Positions 42,882-51,526 of a DNA stretch of 64,000 nt are shown here, in pieces. The DNA comes from Paenibacillus artemisiicola. GTDB lineage: Bacteria; Bacillota; Bacilli; Paenibacillales; Paenibacillaceae. Position 1 is the first letter of the stretch. Each line of letters starts with the position of its first letter. The stretch is from NCBI RefSeq assembly GCF_017652985.1, contig NZ_JAGGDJ010000002.1:310001-374000 (forward strand), read 5' to 3'. The notes under the pieces were generated by a model. That model saw only the letters and a list, made by a program, of their open reading frames with translations. It had not been told where the DNA came from and did no database searches. A program made the translations under genes and the position numbers.

Positions 42882-42976
42882 TGTTAATTAGTTAACAAAG
42901 GGCCGCGATCTACCGATTGCGATCGCGAAGCTTCTCTCTATAATGTAAATCAATACATGTTAATTAATCAACTAAC
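42882..42976. promoter_or_regulatory. Divergent promoter region with two TetR-type operators
   Basis: TGTTAA-N4-TTAACA at 42882-42897 and the imperfect palindrome GTTAATTAATCAACTAAC at 42959-42976. The plus-strand promoter reads TTGCGA (42917-42922), TATAAT (42939-42944), 16 bases apart. The second operator covers the start of the transcript. Confidence 0.65.
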
Positions 42977-43046
42977 GTTGCTTAATGAGGCGCGCGACAT
43001 GTAGAAGACGAATGGATCCCTGAAGGGAAGAGAGGCGGGAGAAGCG

Positions 43047-43766
43047 ATGAGAATCGATGTCTGGTCCGATGTGATGTGTCCGCTGTGTTATATTGGCAAA
43101 ACCAATCTGGATACCGCCATTGAGAGGTTCGACGGCAAAGCGGAGGTGGAGGTCGCGTATAGGCCGTTCCAGCTGTTCCCGAACGCGCCAAGCGGCAGCG
43201 GCAAAGGTTATTACGCGTGGACAGCCGAGATCCATGGCGGCGGCATGACCGCCGATTATGTAAAGGAAAGCAATAAGGCAGTCATTGCCATGGCCGAGGC
43301 TGTCGGTCTCGAGTACCGACTCGATACGTTGATTCCGTCCAACACGGCCGCTGCCCTTCGCATTGCCTTATACGCGCAAGAGCGGGGCAGCGCGGGGGCG
43401 TGGATGGCTCGGGCGTACAAAGCGTATTTTACCGATTCGATGGATATCGGCGACCCCGGCACCTTGGCCAAGCTTGCGGAAGAGAGCGGTCTGGACGGTC
43501 AAGCCGTTCTTCATATCCTGTCCGGCGACCGCTATAAAGATGCGGTCAAGCAAGAGCGGCAGCGCGGCGAGAAGCTTGGCATTTCGGGCACGCCGTTCTA
43601 TGTCTTCGACGACAAGTATGCCGTATCGGGCGTCCGGTCAAGTCAAGCCTTCCTTGAAATTCTTGAACGCGTGCGGAGCGAAGAGCTTTCCCTTGAGATG
43701 CTGGAAGCGGGTTCGCAGGACGAAATGCAGGGCGGAGCGTGCGGGGACAACGGTTGCGCCTTATAA
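43047..43766 (+). CDS. DsbA-family oxidoreductase, FrnE-like
   Basis: A 239-residue thioredoxin-fold protein of the FrnE/2-hydroxychromene isomerase-like group. The active-site motif is CPLC near residues 12-15 (commonly CPWC), followed by YIGK, and the cis-Pro region GISGTPFYVFDDKYAVSGVRS lies near residue 180. The C-terminal tail adds cysteines (GGACGDNGCAL). No signal peptide, so cytoplasmic thiol-disulfide exchange is expected; FrnE proteins are linked to polyketide and oxidative-stress pathways. It is first gene of an operon with an OYE-type reductase, divergent from a TetR regulator. The start lies downstream of GGGAGAAG. Confidence 0.85.
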   Translation: MRIDVWSDVMCPLCYIGKTNLDTAIERFDGKAEVEVAYRPFQLFPNAPSGSGKGYYAWTAEIHGGGMTADYVKESNKAVIAMAEAVGLEYRLDTLIPSNTAAALRIALYAQERGSAGAWMARAYKAYFTDSMDIGDPGTLAKLAEESGLDGQAVLHILSGDRYKDAVKQERQRGEKLGISGTPFYVFDDKYAVSGVRSSQAFLEILERVRSEELSLEMLEAGSQDEMQGGACGDNGCAL

Positions 43767-43834
43767 TCGTCGGTCGCGGGTGAGCGGAGCATGCATGGAT
43801 GATCGACAAACTAACCTAAAGGAGCCGCCAAAAC

Positions 43835-44971
43835 ATGAATAACTCATCCATGAAATCGATTTATGAACCGCTATTCGAGCCCTTCACGCTTCCTTCGGGC
43901 GCGCGGCTGAAGAATCGGGTCCTGATGGCCCCGATGACCAACTCGTCCTCGCTCGGGAGCGGCGAAGTGTCGGAACAAGAATTGCTATACTATCGCGAGC
44001 GTTCGGGCGGCGTCGGCGCGGTCATTACCGCGAGCAGCCACGTGTCGCCGGAAGGAAAAGCGTTCGTCAACGAAATCGGCGCGGACCGCGACGACTTCAT
44101 TCCTTCGCTGAAAAAATTGGCGGATACGATCCGCGCGCAAGGGTCTAAAGCCATCTTGCAGCTCTTCCACGCGGGGCGGATGACGACGGCCGAGCTCAAT
44201 GACGGCCGGCAGCCGGTCAGCGCAAGCCCGGTAGCCGCGGAACGCGAAGGCGCGGCGATACCGAGAGCGCTGACGGAGGAAGAGATCCTAGCCACGGCCG
44301 AGGCCTTCGGCGAGGCGGCCCGCAGAGCCGTCCAAGCCGGCTTTGACGGCGTGGAAATTCACGGCGCGAATACGTTTTTGATCCAGCAATTCTTCTCCCC
44401 GCATTCCAATCGCCGGACGGACCGTTGGGGAGGAACGCTCGACAACCGAATGGCATTTCCGCTGGCCGTGATCGATCGCGTGAAGCAAGCGGTCGCCGAA
44501 CATGCGAAGGCGCCGTTCATCATCGGCTACCGGTTATCGCCCGAGGAGAAGCACGAGCCGGGCATCACGATGGAAGACACGCTTCAGCTGGCGGACCGGT
44601 TGGCCGAACAGGGGCTCGACTATCTTCATATGTCCGTAAGAGGCTTTTGGGACGGATCGATACGCGATACGGCGGATACGGCGTCCCGGGTCGCGCTCGT
44701 ACAGGAGCGGGTCGGCGCTCGTCTACCCGTCATCGGGGTTGGCGGCTTATCCTCGCCGGACGACGTGAGGAGGGCGTTGGATTCGGGCGTTCCCTTGCTG
44801 AGTTTGGGGCATGCCCTGATCATGGAGCCGAAGTGGGTCGATAAGGTGCGCAGCGGTCGCGAAAGCGACATCCGAACGACGCTGCCGAGAACGGCACAAC
44901 GCGAGCTGGCCTTGCCGGACCCGCTGTGGGACATGCTCGTGAACACGCCCGGATGGTTTCCCGTCGTGTGA
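43835..44971 (+). CDS. NADH:flavin oxidoreductase, old yellow enzyme family (YqjM/NamA-like)
   Basis: A 378-residue FMN-dependent ene-reductase with a TIM barrel. It opens with LFEPFTLPSGARLKNRVLMAPMTNSSS. GVEIHGANTFLIQQFFSPHSNRRTDRWGG near residues 170-198 is the family's substrate/FMN region, and IGVGGLSSPDDVRRAL plus LSLGHALI near residue 310 bind the FMN phosphate. It reduces activated C=C bonds of enones, quinones or nitro compounds with NAD(P)H. ATG with AAAGGAG upstream, 68 bases after the FrnE-like gene. The TetR-controlled operon suggests an electrophile-detoxification role. Confidence 0.88.
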   Translation: MNNSSMKSIYEPLFEPFTLPSGARLKNRVLMAPMTNSSSLGSGEVSEQELLYYRERSGGVGAVITASSHVSPEGKAFVNEIGADRDDFIPSLKKLADTIRAQGSKAILQLFHAGRMTTAELNDGRQPVSASPVAAEREGAAIPRALTEEEILATAEAFGEAARRAVQAGFDGVEIHGANTFLIQQFFSPHSNRRTDRWGGTLDNRMAFPLAVIDRVKQAVAEHAKAPFIIGYRLSPEEKHEPGITMEDTLQLADRLAEQGLDYLHMSVRGFWDGSIRDTADTASRVALVQERVGARLPVIGVGGLSSPDDVRRALDSGVPLLSLGHALIMEPKWVDKVRSGRESDIRTTLPRTAQRELALPDPLWDMLVNTPGWFPVV

Positions 44972-45023
44972 GAATGGAGACCGGCCTCGGCTGAGCAAGA
45001 ACCCATGACAGAACGCATGACAA

Positions 45024-45052
45024 GAACCCATTCGTTGCGAACGAATGGGTTA
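45024..45052. terminator. Perfect hairpin after the OYE operon
   Basis: AACCCATTCGTT (45025-45036) pairs with AACGAATGGGTT (45040-45051) around GCG. No T run. Confidence 0.6.
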
Positions 45053-45135
45053 TTGCGCTTTCATTCAACCGCGGTCGGCGCGCAGCGCTTGACAGACTCC
45101 TTTGCGACGACGGCCCGGTGCGAGCCTAGCTAGCC

Positions 45136-46602
45136 TCATCCGCCCCAGCCGCCGCCGAAGTAATTGTCGTTCGCGTACGCGTCCGGATTCGCCTTGATCT
45201 GCTTCATCAGCGCGGTTCCGCTTGCCTGCCATTCCGCCAGGGCGGCCGCGACCGTCCGCTTCCCGTCGATCGCGTCCTGCAGCAGCGGTCCGCCCAGCTC
45301 GTAGGCCGGCGCCAAATTCGGCGTCGCCCAATAGAGCTCCGACCAATCCGCCTGCAGCGCGACGGGACGGCGCGCGTAGAATACCCCCGGATCGTAGCTC
45401 GCGCCGTCCCGCGGCTTGATCAGCGACTTGCGGGCCGGCATCCGGTACGTGCTTCGCGCGCCGAGCTTCGACACCTCCAAGCTGTTGTTGTAGCGGACGA
45501 ACGCCCACGCATCCTGCGGATTGCGGGCTTTCTCGCCGATCGCCGTCAGGCCGTTCAGCGTCAAGCCGCCGCCGATGTCCGGGTTCTCGGGGAAAGCGGG
45601 CAGCGGAACGACCTCCCAATCGAGCGCGCGCAGCTTCGGATCCTTCGCGTACGCCTTCGCCGCGAGCAAGTCGCTCAAGTATTCGTAGCCGCCGACCGCC
45701 ATGGCGACCCGTCCAGCCATGAACAAATCCGCGCCCGTGGCCGAGGCGCTCGCCAAGTCTTCCTGCGACGGCACGACGCGGCCGGCATACAGGCCGGCCA
45801 CGTCCGTCCAGACGCGATTCCATTGCGGCGTATCGACGGTCATCGTCCATGCCTGTTTGTCGAACAGCTTCAGCTGCAGCAGCATCGCGTAAAGCCGGGC
45901 GTCCGCGAACGGATCGGCATTCCAGCGGTCGAAGGACAAGCCGAAGATGCGCCCGTCACCGCTGCCGCTCGCGATTCGCTTGGCCAGCGCCATCACGTCC
46001 GGCCAAGCCGACGCTTCGGTCGGAAGCGCCGCCCCCGCGGCGGCGAACAGCGACTTGTTTACGAACAGTCCGCCCGCGTTGAACGACGACGCCAGCGCAT
46101 ACAGGTTGCGATCGTCCGGATCGCGCAGCGCCTCGACGACGTTCGGCACGTAATCGTCCAGGTCGAATCCGTCTTCCTTGATCATCGGATCGAGAGGCGT
46201 CAGCAGCCCTTCGCGCGTCAATTGACGGTAATACGTCGCGTCGTCCAGGACCACCGCGTCCACCGGATCCGGACCCGCGAGCAGCCGCTTCAGCGATTCG
46301 AAGCGGTCCGGCCGGCTGCGGTCGCCGGCAAGCTCCCGGCCGCGCTGATCGTCCAGATCCACGGCGGGCACGAGCTCGACCTCGATGTCCGGATGCGTCA
46401 GCTCGAACGCGTCGGTCCAAGCTTCGCGCTGCCCGGCCTCGTCCGCGTCGCCGGAGGCGATGACGCCTACCCGCAGCACGCGGTGCTCGGCGCTTTCGCC
46501 GCCCCCGTCCGCGCAAGCGGCGAGCAGGCTTACCCCGAGCGTCAGTGTGATCGCCGCCGCTGCGGCGCGGCGCCTTCGGCCTGTGCGGCCTTCATTCTTC
46601 AT
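45136..46602 (-). CDS. Extracellular solute-binding lipoprotein, sugar ABC type (family 1)
   Basis: A 488-residue binding protein: basic N-terminus (KNEGRTGRRRRAAAA), hydrophobic core and lipobox LLAAC near residue 30, then a family 1 fold (TDAFELTHPDIEVELVPA, ALASSFNAGGLFVNKSLFAAAG, GRVAMAVGGYEYL, GGLTLNGLTAIGEKARNPQDAWAFVRY). It anchors on the outer face of the membrane and binds an oligosaccharide. It stands alone: no permease or two-component system is adjacent, which is unusual for this group. ATG with GGAGGG upstream. The gene is visibly GC-rich with Ala/Arg/Gly bias; the C-terminus ends in Gly-rich FGGGWGG. Confidence 0.85.
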   Translation of the reverse strand: MKNEGRTGRRRRAAAAAITLTLGVSLLAACADGGGESAEHRVLRVGVIASGDADEAGQREAWTDAFELTHPDIEVELVPAVDLDDQRGRELAGDRSRPDRFESLKRLLAGPDPVDAVVLDDATYYRQLTREGLLTPLDPMIKEDGFDLDDYVPNVVEALRDPDDRNLYALASSFNAGGLFVNKSLFAAAGAALPTEASAWPDVMALAKRIASGSGDGRIFGLSFDRWNADPFADARLYAMLLQLKLFDKQAWTMTVDTPQWNRVWTDVAGLYAGRVVPSQEDLASASATGADLFMAGRVAMAVGGYEYLSDLLAAKAYAKDPKLRALDWEVVPLPAFPENPDIGGGLTLNGLTAIGEKARNPQDAWAFVRYNNSLEVSKLGARSTYRMPARKSLIKPRDGASYDPGVFYARRPVALQADWSELYWATPNLAPAYELGGPLLQDAIDGKRTVAAALAEWQASGTALMKQIKANPDAYANDNYFGGGWGG

Positions 46603-46757
46603 GCCATTCCCTCCGCATTCATGGCGCCGGAAGCTCCGCGATTCGTCGCGCGCTCATCCGGCGCCTATCGTCAGCCTGAGTGTAGCGCAGTCGTACGGTA
46701 ATTAGTATCGATCTGCCTTTCAACAAGCTTACAACGCTGCAAGGTACGTGAAGGCCA

Positions 46758-46787
46758 AAGAACCCCCCGTTAGCGGAGGGGTTCTCG
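46758..46787. terminator. Terminator hairpin between minus-strand genes
   Basis: GAACCCC (46760-46766) pairs with GGGGTTC (46778-46784), with an inner CCG/CGG stem. On the minus strand it follows the YjgB-like gene and is trailed by CTTTGG. Confidence 0.55.
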
Positions 46788-46821
46788 GATGACGCGATCT
46801 TATGGTTCAGCGGATACCCGC

Positions 46822-47421
46822 TTAGACGTTGGCTTTCGGCGTATAGACGTTAATGTGGGCGATAGCCGACGATTGGCCTTTGGGAGCCGTCTTCGGGCCG
46901 ACGAATTTCAGTTGGTGACTGCCGGCCGTATAGGTGTAGATTTTGTCGTTTCCGTTGAAGGTGACTGCTTTCGGCATGCCGAGCGCCGCGATGACGGCAT
47001 TGAACGTGAATTGGCTGAGACCTCTATCCGGGTCGGGCAGCGGGAAATAATAACGAAGATCGTATACGATGCCGGTCTTGCTGCTGATCCCGAGATCGTA
47101 CGCGCCTTTGCCCATGCTGAAATCATACCGTTCGTAACCATGGCCCAAGCTTTCCGAAGCCCCCCAAAGCTTGTGAACCTCTTTGATGTTCGTTTTTCCG
47201 GATACGAAGCCGCTGCCTTGCACCTTGCCTTGCTTCGCCAGCGCTAGAATATCCTTGATCCTTCCGCTATCTTTTGTCGTAGCGGCTTGCGCGGCGGTCT
47301 TCGCCGAGTTAGCCGCATGAGCCGGAATGACGGAAGCCAGCGTACCGAGCGAAATCACGGCGGCAGCGATGCCGATTGCGGACCATTTGCGAAGATGTTT
47401 GCCGTTTCGTATGCGATTCAT
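46822..47421 (-). CDS. YjgB-like secreted protein (DUF4309)
   Basis: A 199-residue exported protein: basic start MNRIRNGKHLRKW, hydrophobic SAIGIAAAVISLGTLASVIPAHA with signal-peptidase site AHA-A near residue 40, then a DUF4309 domain (ILALAKQGKVQGSGFVSGKTNIKEVHKLWG, YDFSMGKGAYDLGISSKTGIVYDLRYY, YTYTAGSHQLKFVG). In Bacilli YjgB is a conserved protein of unknown function. The ATG at 47421 has GAGGTG six bases upstream; the GTG at 47430 overlaps that site. Monocistronic. No catalytic residues can be assigned. Confidence 0.75.
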   Translation of the reverse strand: MNRIRNGKHLRKWSAIGIAAAVISLGTLASVIPAHAANSAKTAAQAATTKDSGRIKDILALAKQGKVQGSGFVSGKTNIKEVHKLWGASESLGHGYERYDFSMGKGAYDLGISSKTGIVYDLRYYFPLPDPDRGLSQFTFNAVIAALGMPKAVTFNGNDKIYTYTAGSHQLKFVGPKTAPKGQSSAIAHINVYTPKANV

Positions 47422-47649
47422 ATGATGCACCTCGTCAAGTTTTTTAGTAGGGATCCCTTACGGAACTGATCTTAATTCATGCGGAGGGGACAAAAGTTAC
47501 AATACAGTTAATGCCCGATGACGAAAAGGTAACAAGCGGCACGCGGCAGGCGCCGACAACGAACGTTTTCCGATGAACCCAGACCGGCATCTCCGTCCGC
47601 GCATACTTTATTTAGGGATTATTAAAGACGCGGAAGGACGAGTGGAAGC

Positions 47650-47802
47650 GTGAAATCAAATCGCAAGCGGAGAACGGCATTGGTTAGGAAACGGGCGAAG
47701 AACGACATCCGGCAGCCGAAGCGGATCGATTCGAATGTCAACGAGCTGGAATGGCTGAGCGAAGCAAGCCCGCAGGATCAAAGGCGCAGGACGAAGCAAT
47801 AA
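47650..47802 (+). CDS. Possible small basic protein, 50 residues
   Basis: GTG-initiated frame of 50 codons with GGAAG upstream. The product is very basic (KSNRKRRTALVRKRAKNDIR, later QDQRRRTKQ) with an acidic middle (NELEWLSEAS). Nothing recognisable. Its stop at 47800-47802 is in the same frame as the PhyH remnant downstream, so it may just be chance or part of a decayed locus. Confidence 0.3.
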   Translation: MKSNRKRRTALVRKRAKNDIRQPKRIDSNVNELEWLSEASPQDQRRRTKQ

Positions 47803-48138
47803 GGGGACGAGGCTCGCGTCGAAGCGGCATGGCCGGGGAGCCACCTGCAGCACGAACGGAATTTACGGCTGCATGGGCCGGAGGTGCTGGTCACCGAAGA
47901 GAAGTTCGCGAAGGAGTACCAATCGTCGGGCATCGACTACGGGGAGCCCGTGCAGGTGAAGGGCAATCCCGGGGATTTGATCGTCGCGAACTACATGCTG
48001 CTGCACAGCGCCGCGTACAACCGCTCGCCGAATATTCGGTACAGCTGCTATTTCCGGGTGGACCACGTGGACCGCGCATCGGACTGGAAGGCGCCGTTAA
48101 CCGACGCCTGGCTGCATTTCCCGGGCTTGCGCGCGTAG
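47803..48138 (+). pseudogene. 3' remnant of a phytanoyl-CoA dioxygenase (PhyH) family gene
   Basis: About 110 codons in one frame preserve the C-terminal half of a PhyH-type 2-oxoglutarate/Fe(II) oxygenase: WPGSHLQHERN, LHGPEVLVTEEKF, VKGNPGDLIVANYMLLHSAAYNRSPNIRYSCYFR (distal Fe-binding His and the 2-oxoglutarate Arg) and a C-terminal FPGLRA. The N-terminal half with the HxD motif is missing and the frame is closed upstream by the TAA at 47800. No ribosome site supports the GTG/CTG codons at about 47884. Best read as a decayed gene. An apparently intact relative starts at 63409. Confidence 0.7.
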
Positions 48139-48250
48139 GACGCATGCACCGGGCGTTCATGGCGATGGACGATCCGCCGCGCCACGAACACCCGGTGTAG
48201 GTGTTGTTTCGTTTGGCTTTTCGTCCGGCTAATCTATTTCATCTTGAATT

Positions 48251-48344
48251 ATAGATATTAATGATCTATGATAGATGTTATTCTAGCGAGAAAGGAGGTT
48301 GACTTGTCCCGTGCTTGACGCTGCTTGTTCATAAACGCTATTAT
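48251..48344 (+). promoter_or_regulatory. Promoter of the Rrf2 gene with upstream palindrome
   Basis: TTGACG (48315-48320) and TATTAT (48339-48344), 18 bases apart. ATAGAT-N7-ATCTAT at 48251-48269 is an inverted repeat upstream that could be an operator. Confidence 0.5.
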
Positions 48345-48379
48345 GGATAAATGAAATCAACGAACGAGGGGGTCATCGT

Positions 48380-48781
48380 ATGAAATATTCGAAGGCTACG
48401 AATTATGCGCTTCATACCATGCTCTTTCTGGCGGCGGCCACTCCGAACAAACCGGTCGGCGTTCAAAAGCTGGCCGAGAAGCAAGAGGTGTCCCCCACGT
48501 ATTTATCCAAAATATTAACCAAGCTGGTCAAGGCAGGAATGATCGAATCGGCATCGGGCGCCAACGGAGGCTATAGGTTGAAGCGGAATTGGGAAAACGT
48601 TACGTTCCTCGATATTATCCATGCCATCGAGGGAACGGCTTCCTTGTTCGACTGCAGCTTGGACCATGGACCGGATTGCCCGATTCAGCAGGTGGTGCTC
48701 GCGGCCGAACAAAAAATGGAAGCGCATTTGCGAAATCAGACCATGGCCGAGCTCGCCCAAACCCATAAGATCGTTTTTTAA
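48380..48781 (+). CDS. Rrf2-family transcriptional regulator (YwnA-like)
   Basis: A 133-residue winged-helix regulator: MKYSKATNYALHTMLFLA start, recognition helix region VQKLAEKQEVSPTYLSKILTKLVKAGMIES and wing GANGGYRLKR, all typical of Rrf2. Only two Cys (FDCSLDHGPDCP near residues 92-101) are present where Fe-S sensors such as IscR/NsrR have three, so a cluster is unlikely; a thiol switch is possible. It is followed 97 bases later by a DHA2 efflux pump in the same direction, the likely target. ATG with GAGGGGG upstream. Confidence 0.85.
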   Translation: MKYSKATNYALHTMLFLAAATPNKPVGVQKLAEKQEVSPTYLSKILTKLVKAGMIESASGANGGYRLKRNWENVTFLDIIHAIEGTASLFDCSLDHGPDCPIQQVVLAAEQKMEAHLRNQTMAELAQTHKIVF

Positions 48782-48878
48782 GCCCGTCTTTTTTTTATTT
48801 TAATTACAGACATAATGTATCTTTAAAGTCTTATTAATGGGACGATTAGGTACAGGTCTCTCATAAGGAGTGGAGAAG

Positions 48879-50330
48879 ATGCAAACCGCAATGGCACAAA
48901 CCAAGCCAACGCCGCAGCAATCGTATCGGATCATCGCGATCATGGGTTCCTTATTGCTGAGCGCGTTTATCGGCATGTTCAACGAAACGGCGTTAAACGT
49001 CGCTTTAAGCGATCTGATCGCGTTATTTCATATCACCGCTTCTACCGCGCAATGGCTGACGACCGGCTATTTGCTGACGCTCGGCATCCTGGTGCCGATA
49101 TCCGGCCTGCTGCTGCAATGGTTTTCGACCCGGCAGCTGTTCGTCTGCGCGCTCGTCCTGCTGCTGCTCGGCACGCTGGCGGCGGCGCTCGCCCCGGGCT
49201 TCGCGATGCTGATGGCGGCGCGGGTCATTCAAGCCGCCGGCGTTGCTTTGCTGCTGCCGCTGATGTTCAATACGGTACTGGTCCTCATACCGGCGGAGAA
49301 GAGAGGAGGCGCTTACGGCATCATCGGTCTCGTGCTCGTCGTCGCGCCGGCGATCGGTCCTACCGTGTCGGGTCTGTTGATCGACCGGCTGAATTGGAAT
49401 TGGATCTTCTGGTTGTCGCTTCCGTTCCTGCTGATCTCCCTGGCGTCCGGATTGCGGTTCATGGAGAATGTGTCCGCCATCACGAAGCCCAAGATCGACG
49501 CGGTCTCGCTCGCGATTTCGACGCTTGGCTTCGGCGGGATCGTACTGGCTTTCAGCAGCGCGGGAGACAGCGGCTTCGGCGCGCCCCAGGTTATCGCCGC
49601 CATGGCCGTCGGTCTATTGGCGCTTAGTCTCTTCATCGCTCGTCAATGGAGGATGAAGCAGCCGATCATGGATCTGCGGGCCTTCAAGCATCCGATGTTC
49701 GCCGTCGGCACGTTCATGATCTTTATCACGTTGGTGGTCATGCTGTCGGCTATGCTCGTCTTGCCGATGTATTTAATCCAAGGGCGCGGTCTCAGCACCT
49801 TCTCGGCGGGGCTCGCGTTATTGCCGGGCGGCCTCGTGAACGCCGTTATGCTTCCGATCATGGGCAGGGTCTTCGATAAATTCGGGCCGAGAGGGGTCGT
49901 TCCTTCGGGGGCCGTACTCATCCTTGCCGTGCTTGCGTCTCTCTCGGGGATTACGGCCTCTACCCCGCTCGCGCTCATCATCGCGCTGCATGGGTTATTG
50001 ATGATCGGCATCTCGATGGTATGGATGCCGGCGCAGGCGAACGGGCTGAACGAGCTGCCGCCCGAGCTCTATCCGCACGGGAGCGCGATCATGAACACGC
50101 TCCAGCAAATCGCGGGCGCCATCGGAACGGCTGTCGCGATCAGCATCATGACGGCCGGGATGAACGGCTTCATGAAGGATGCGGCCGACCGGGCGGACCC
50201 GGCTAACGGCCCGCTCGCTTTGATCGCCGGCATCCAACAGGCGTTTTTGTTTGCCATGATCGTCGCCATCGCCGGCTTGGTCGTCGCGTTCTTCATCAAA
50301 CGGGTACCCGTGGACAAGCAGCAGGGATAA
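48879..50330 (+). CDS. DHA2-family MFS multidrug efflux transporter (EmrB/QacA-like)
   Basis: A 483-residue protein with fourteen predicted membrane helices. Family marks: LLSAFIGMFNETALNVALSDL near residue 25 (motif D1-like), WLTTGYLLTLGILVPISGLLLQWFSTRQLF near residue 60, and motif C-like LVLVVAPAIGPTVSGLLIDRLNWNWIFWL near residue 145. It would export drugs, dyes or other lipophilic compounds with protons across the cytoplasmic membrane. The ATG at 48879 follows AAGGAG at eight bases; an in-frame GTG at 48870 overlaps that site. Probably controlled by the Rrf2 regulator upstream. Confidence 0.9.
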   Translation: MQTAMAQTKPTPQQSYRIIAIMGSLLLSAFIGMFNETALNVALSDLIALFHITASTAQWLTTGYLLTLGILVPISGLLLQWFSTRQLFVCALVLLLLGTLAAALAPGFAMLMAARVIQAAGVALLLPLMFNTVLVLIPAEKRGGAYGIIGLVLVVAPAIGPTVSGLLIDRLNWNWIFWLSLPFLLISLASGLRFMENVSAITKPKIDAVSLAISTLGFGGIVLAFSSAGDSGFGAPQVIAAMAVGLLALSLFIARQWRMKQPIMDLRAFKHPMFAVGTFMIFITLVVMLSAMLVLPMYLIQGRGLSTFSAGLALLPGGLVNAVMLPIMGRVFDKFGPRGVVPSGAVLILAVLASLSGITASTPLALIIALHGLLMIGISMVWMPAQANGLNELPPELYPHGSAIMNTLQQIAGAIGTAVAISIMTAGMNGFMKDAADRADPANGPLALIAGIQQAFLFAMIVAIAGLVVAFFIKRVPVDKQQG

Positions 50331-50372
50331 GGGAGCGAACCGTCGGAGCCAGTATGGTTCAATTGTACAAAC

Positions 50373-50408
50373 GCCGGAGCGACAAGAAGCGCTTCGGCTT
50401 TCTTTTTA
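50373..50408 (+). terminator. Rho-independent terminator after the efflux pump
   Basis: GCCGGAGCG (50373-50381) pairs with CGCTTCGGC (50390-50398), then TTTCTTTTT. Confidence 0.75.
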
Positions 50409-50536
50409 TAACGTATTGTTCCAGCATCGCGCCGCTTTTAACCATCCGCTAAACGGGATTGCATGTACTCGAATGTTCAAGTCGGCGCGCGCCATGGTTC
50501 GGTCGAACAATGGGTGGGATTGACACCGATTTATTA

Positions 50537-50565
50537 TTGACTAACTGGTTAGTTAATAATATAGT
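50537..50565 (+). promoter_or_regulatory. SDR promoter with TetR-type operator
   Basis: TTGACT (50537-50542) and TATAGT (50560-50565), 17 bases apart. ACTAAC-TG-GTTAGT at 50540-50553 overlaps the -35 and spacer. A near-identical operator lies at 51412-51425, downstream of the gene. Confidence 0.75.
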
Positions 50566-50622
50566 AGAACCAACCGGTCGCCAGGACGGCCGGACAACAC
50601 TTACGAAAGAAGGAATCATTCC

Positions 50623-51372
50623 ATGTCCAAAATCGCGATTGTAACCGGCGGCAGCAGAGGGATCGGACGCAGCGCCGTACTTGCGCTGGCCCAACGCGGC
50701 ATCGATTCGATATTCACCTATAATACCAACGGCGAGGAAGCGCAGAACGTCGCGTCGCTCGTCGAGGAGACCGGCCGTAGAGCGGCTGAGTTGAAGCTGG
50801 ACGTGAGCACGACCGCTGGATTCGACGCCTTCGTCGCGAGCGTGAAGGACGTATTGGCCTCTTGGGGGCAGGAGCGTTTCGATATTTTGGTGAACAATGC
50901 GGGCACTTCGCATCACGGCTCGTTCGCTTCGACCACGGAGGACGAATTGGATGCCTTGTATCGCGTGCACCTCAAAGGCGCGTTCTTCCTCACGCAGAAA
51001 TTGCTGCCGCTGATCAACGACGGCGGCGACATCGTGAACATTTCGACCGGCTTGACCCGGATCATCGTCGGCAGCGCGCCGTATGCCGCCGTGAAAGGCG
51101 CCATCGAAGTCTTGACGAAGTACCAAGCGAAGGAGCTCGGCGCGCGCCGCATCAAAGTCAACGTCGTTGCGCCCGGCGCCGTACAGACCGATTTCAGCGG
51201 GGGCATAGTGCGGGATAACCCGCAAATGAACAAAATGGTGTCGGACATGACCGCGCTCGGCCGCCCGGGCTTGCCGGATGACTTAGGCATGATGATCGCG
51301 TCGCTCGTCTCCGAAGAGAACCGCTGGGTCAACGCGCAGCGGATCGAAGTTTCCGGCGGCATGGGCATTTGA
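50623..51372 (+). CDS. Short-chain dehydrogenase/reductase
   Basis: A 249-residue SDR: NAD(P) motif TGGSRGIG near residue 8, NNAG near residue 90, catalytic Ser (VNISTGLT, Ser-Thr in place of the usual Ser-Ser/Ser) and YAAVK (Tyr/Lys near residues 152-156). The C-terminus ENRWVNAQRIEVSGGMGI is typical of FabG-like members. NADP preference is suggested by the TYNTN region after beta-2. ATG with AAGGA upstream. The promoter carries an ACTAAC-GTTAGT operator, so it is induced through a TetR-type repressor not located next to it. Confidence 0.85.
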   Translation: MSKIAIVTGGSRGIGRSAVLALAQRGIDSIFTYNTNGEEAQNVASLVEETGRRAAELKLDVSTTAGFDAFVASVKDVLASWGQERFDILVNNAGTSHHGSFASTTEDELDALYRVHLKGAFFLTQKLLPLINDGGDIVNISTGLTRIIVGSAPYAAVKGAIEVLTKYQAKELGARRIKVNVVAPGAVQTDFSGGIVRDNPQMNKMVSDMTALGRPGLPDDLGMMIASLVSEENRWVNAQRIEVSGGMGI

Positions 51373-51411
51373 GGCACTAAGGAGTAGCGACTTTACGTAC
51401 AACTAGTAGTA

Positions 51412-51425
51412 ACTAACAAGTTAGT
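51412..51425. promoter_or_regulatory. Second TetR-type operator, downstream of the SDR
   Basis: ACTAAC-AA-GTTAGT, the same arms as the operator in the SDR promoter. No clear promoter accompanies it on either strand. Confidence 0.6.
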
Positions 51426-51439
51426 CTTTAATGCGCATA

Positions 51440-51473
51440 AGAGGCAGGCGAGCGGATGCTCGCCTGCCTCTTT
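51440..51473 (+). terminator. Rho-independent terminator after the SDR
   Basis: GAGGCAGGCGAGC (51441-51453) pairs with GCTCGCCTGCCTC (51458-51470), then TTTC. Confidence 0.8.
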
Positions 51474-51526
51474 CATGAAGAACCGAGCCCTCCGCGAGGC
51501 GTGCGGGATCAGGCTTGAAGCGTCCT

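Noticed and set aside
45065..45850. Alternative frame over the end of the orphan binding lipoprotein
   Set aside because: Gly/Arg-rich shadow in another frame of the same strand.
50459..50644. 61-codon frame over the SDR promoter
   Set aside because: It spans the promoter and operator and lacks a ribosome site.
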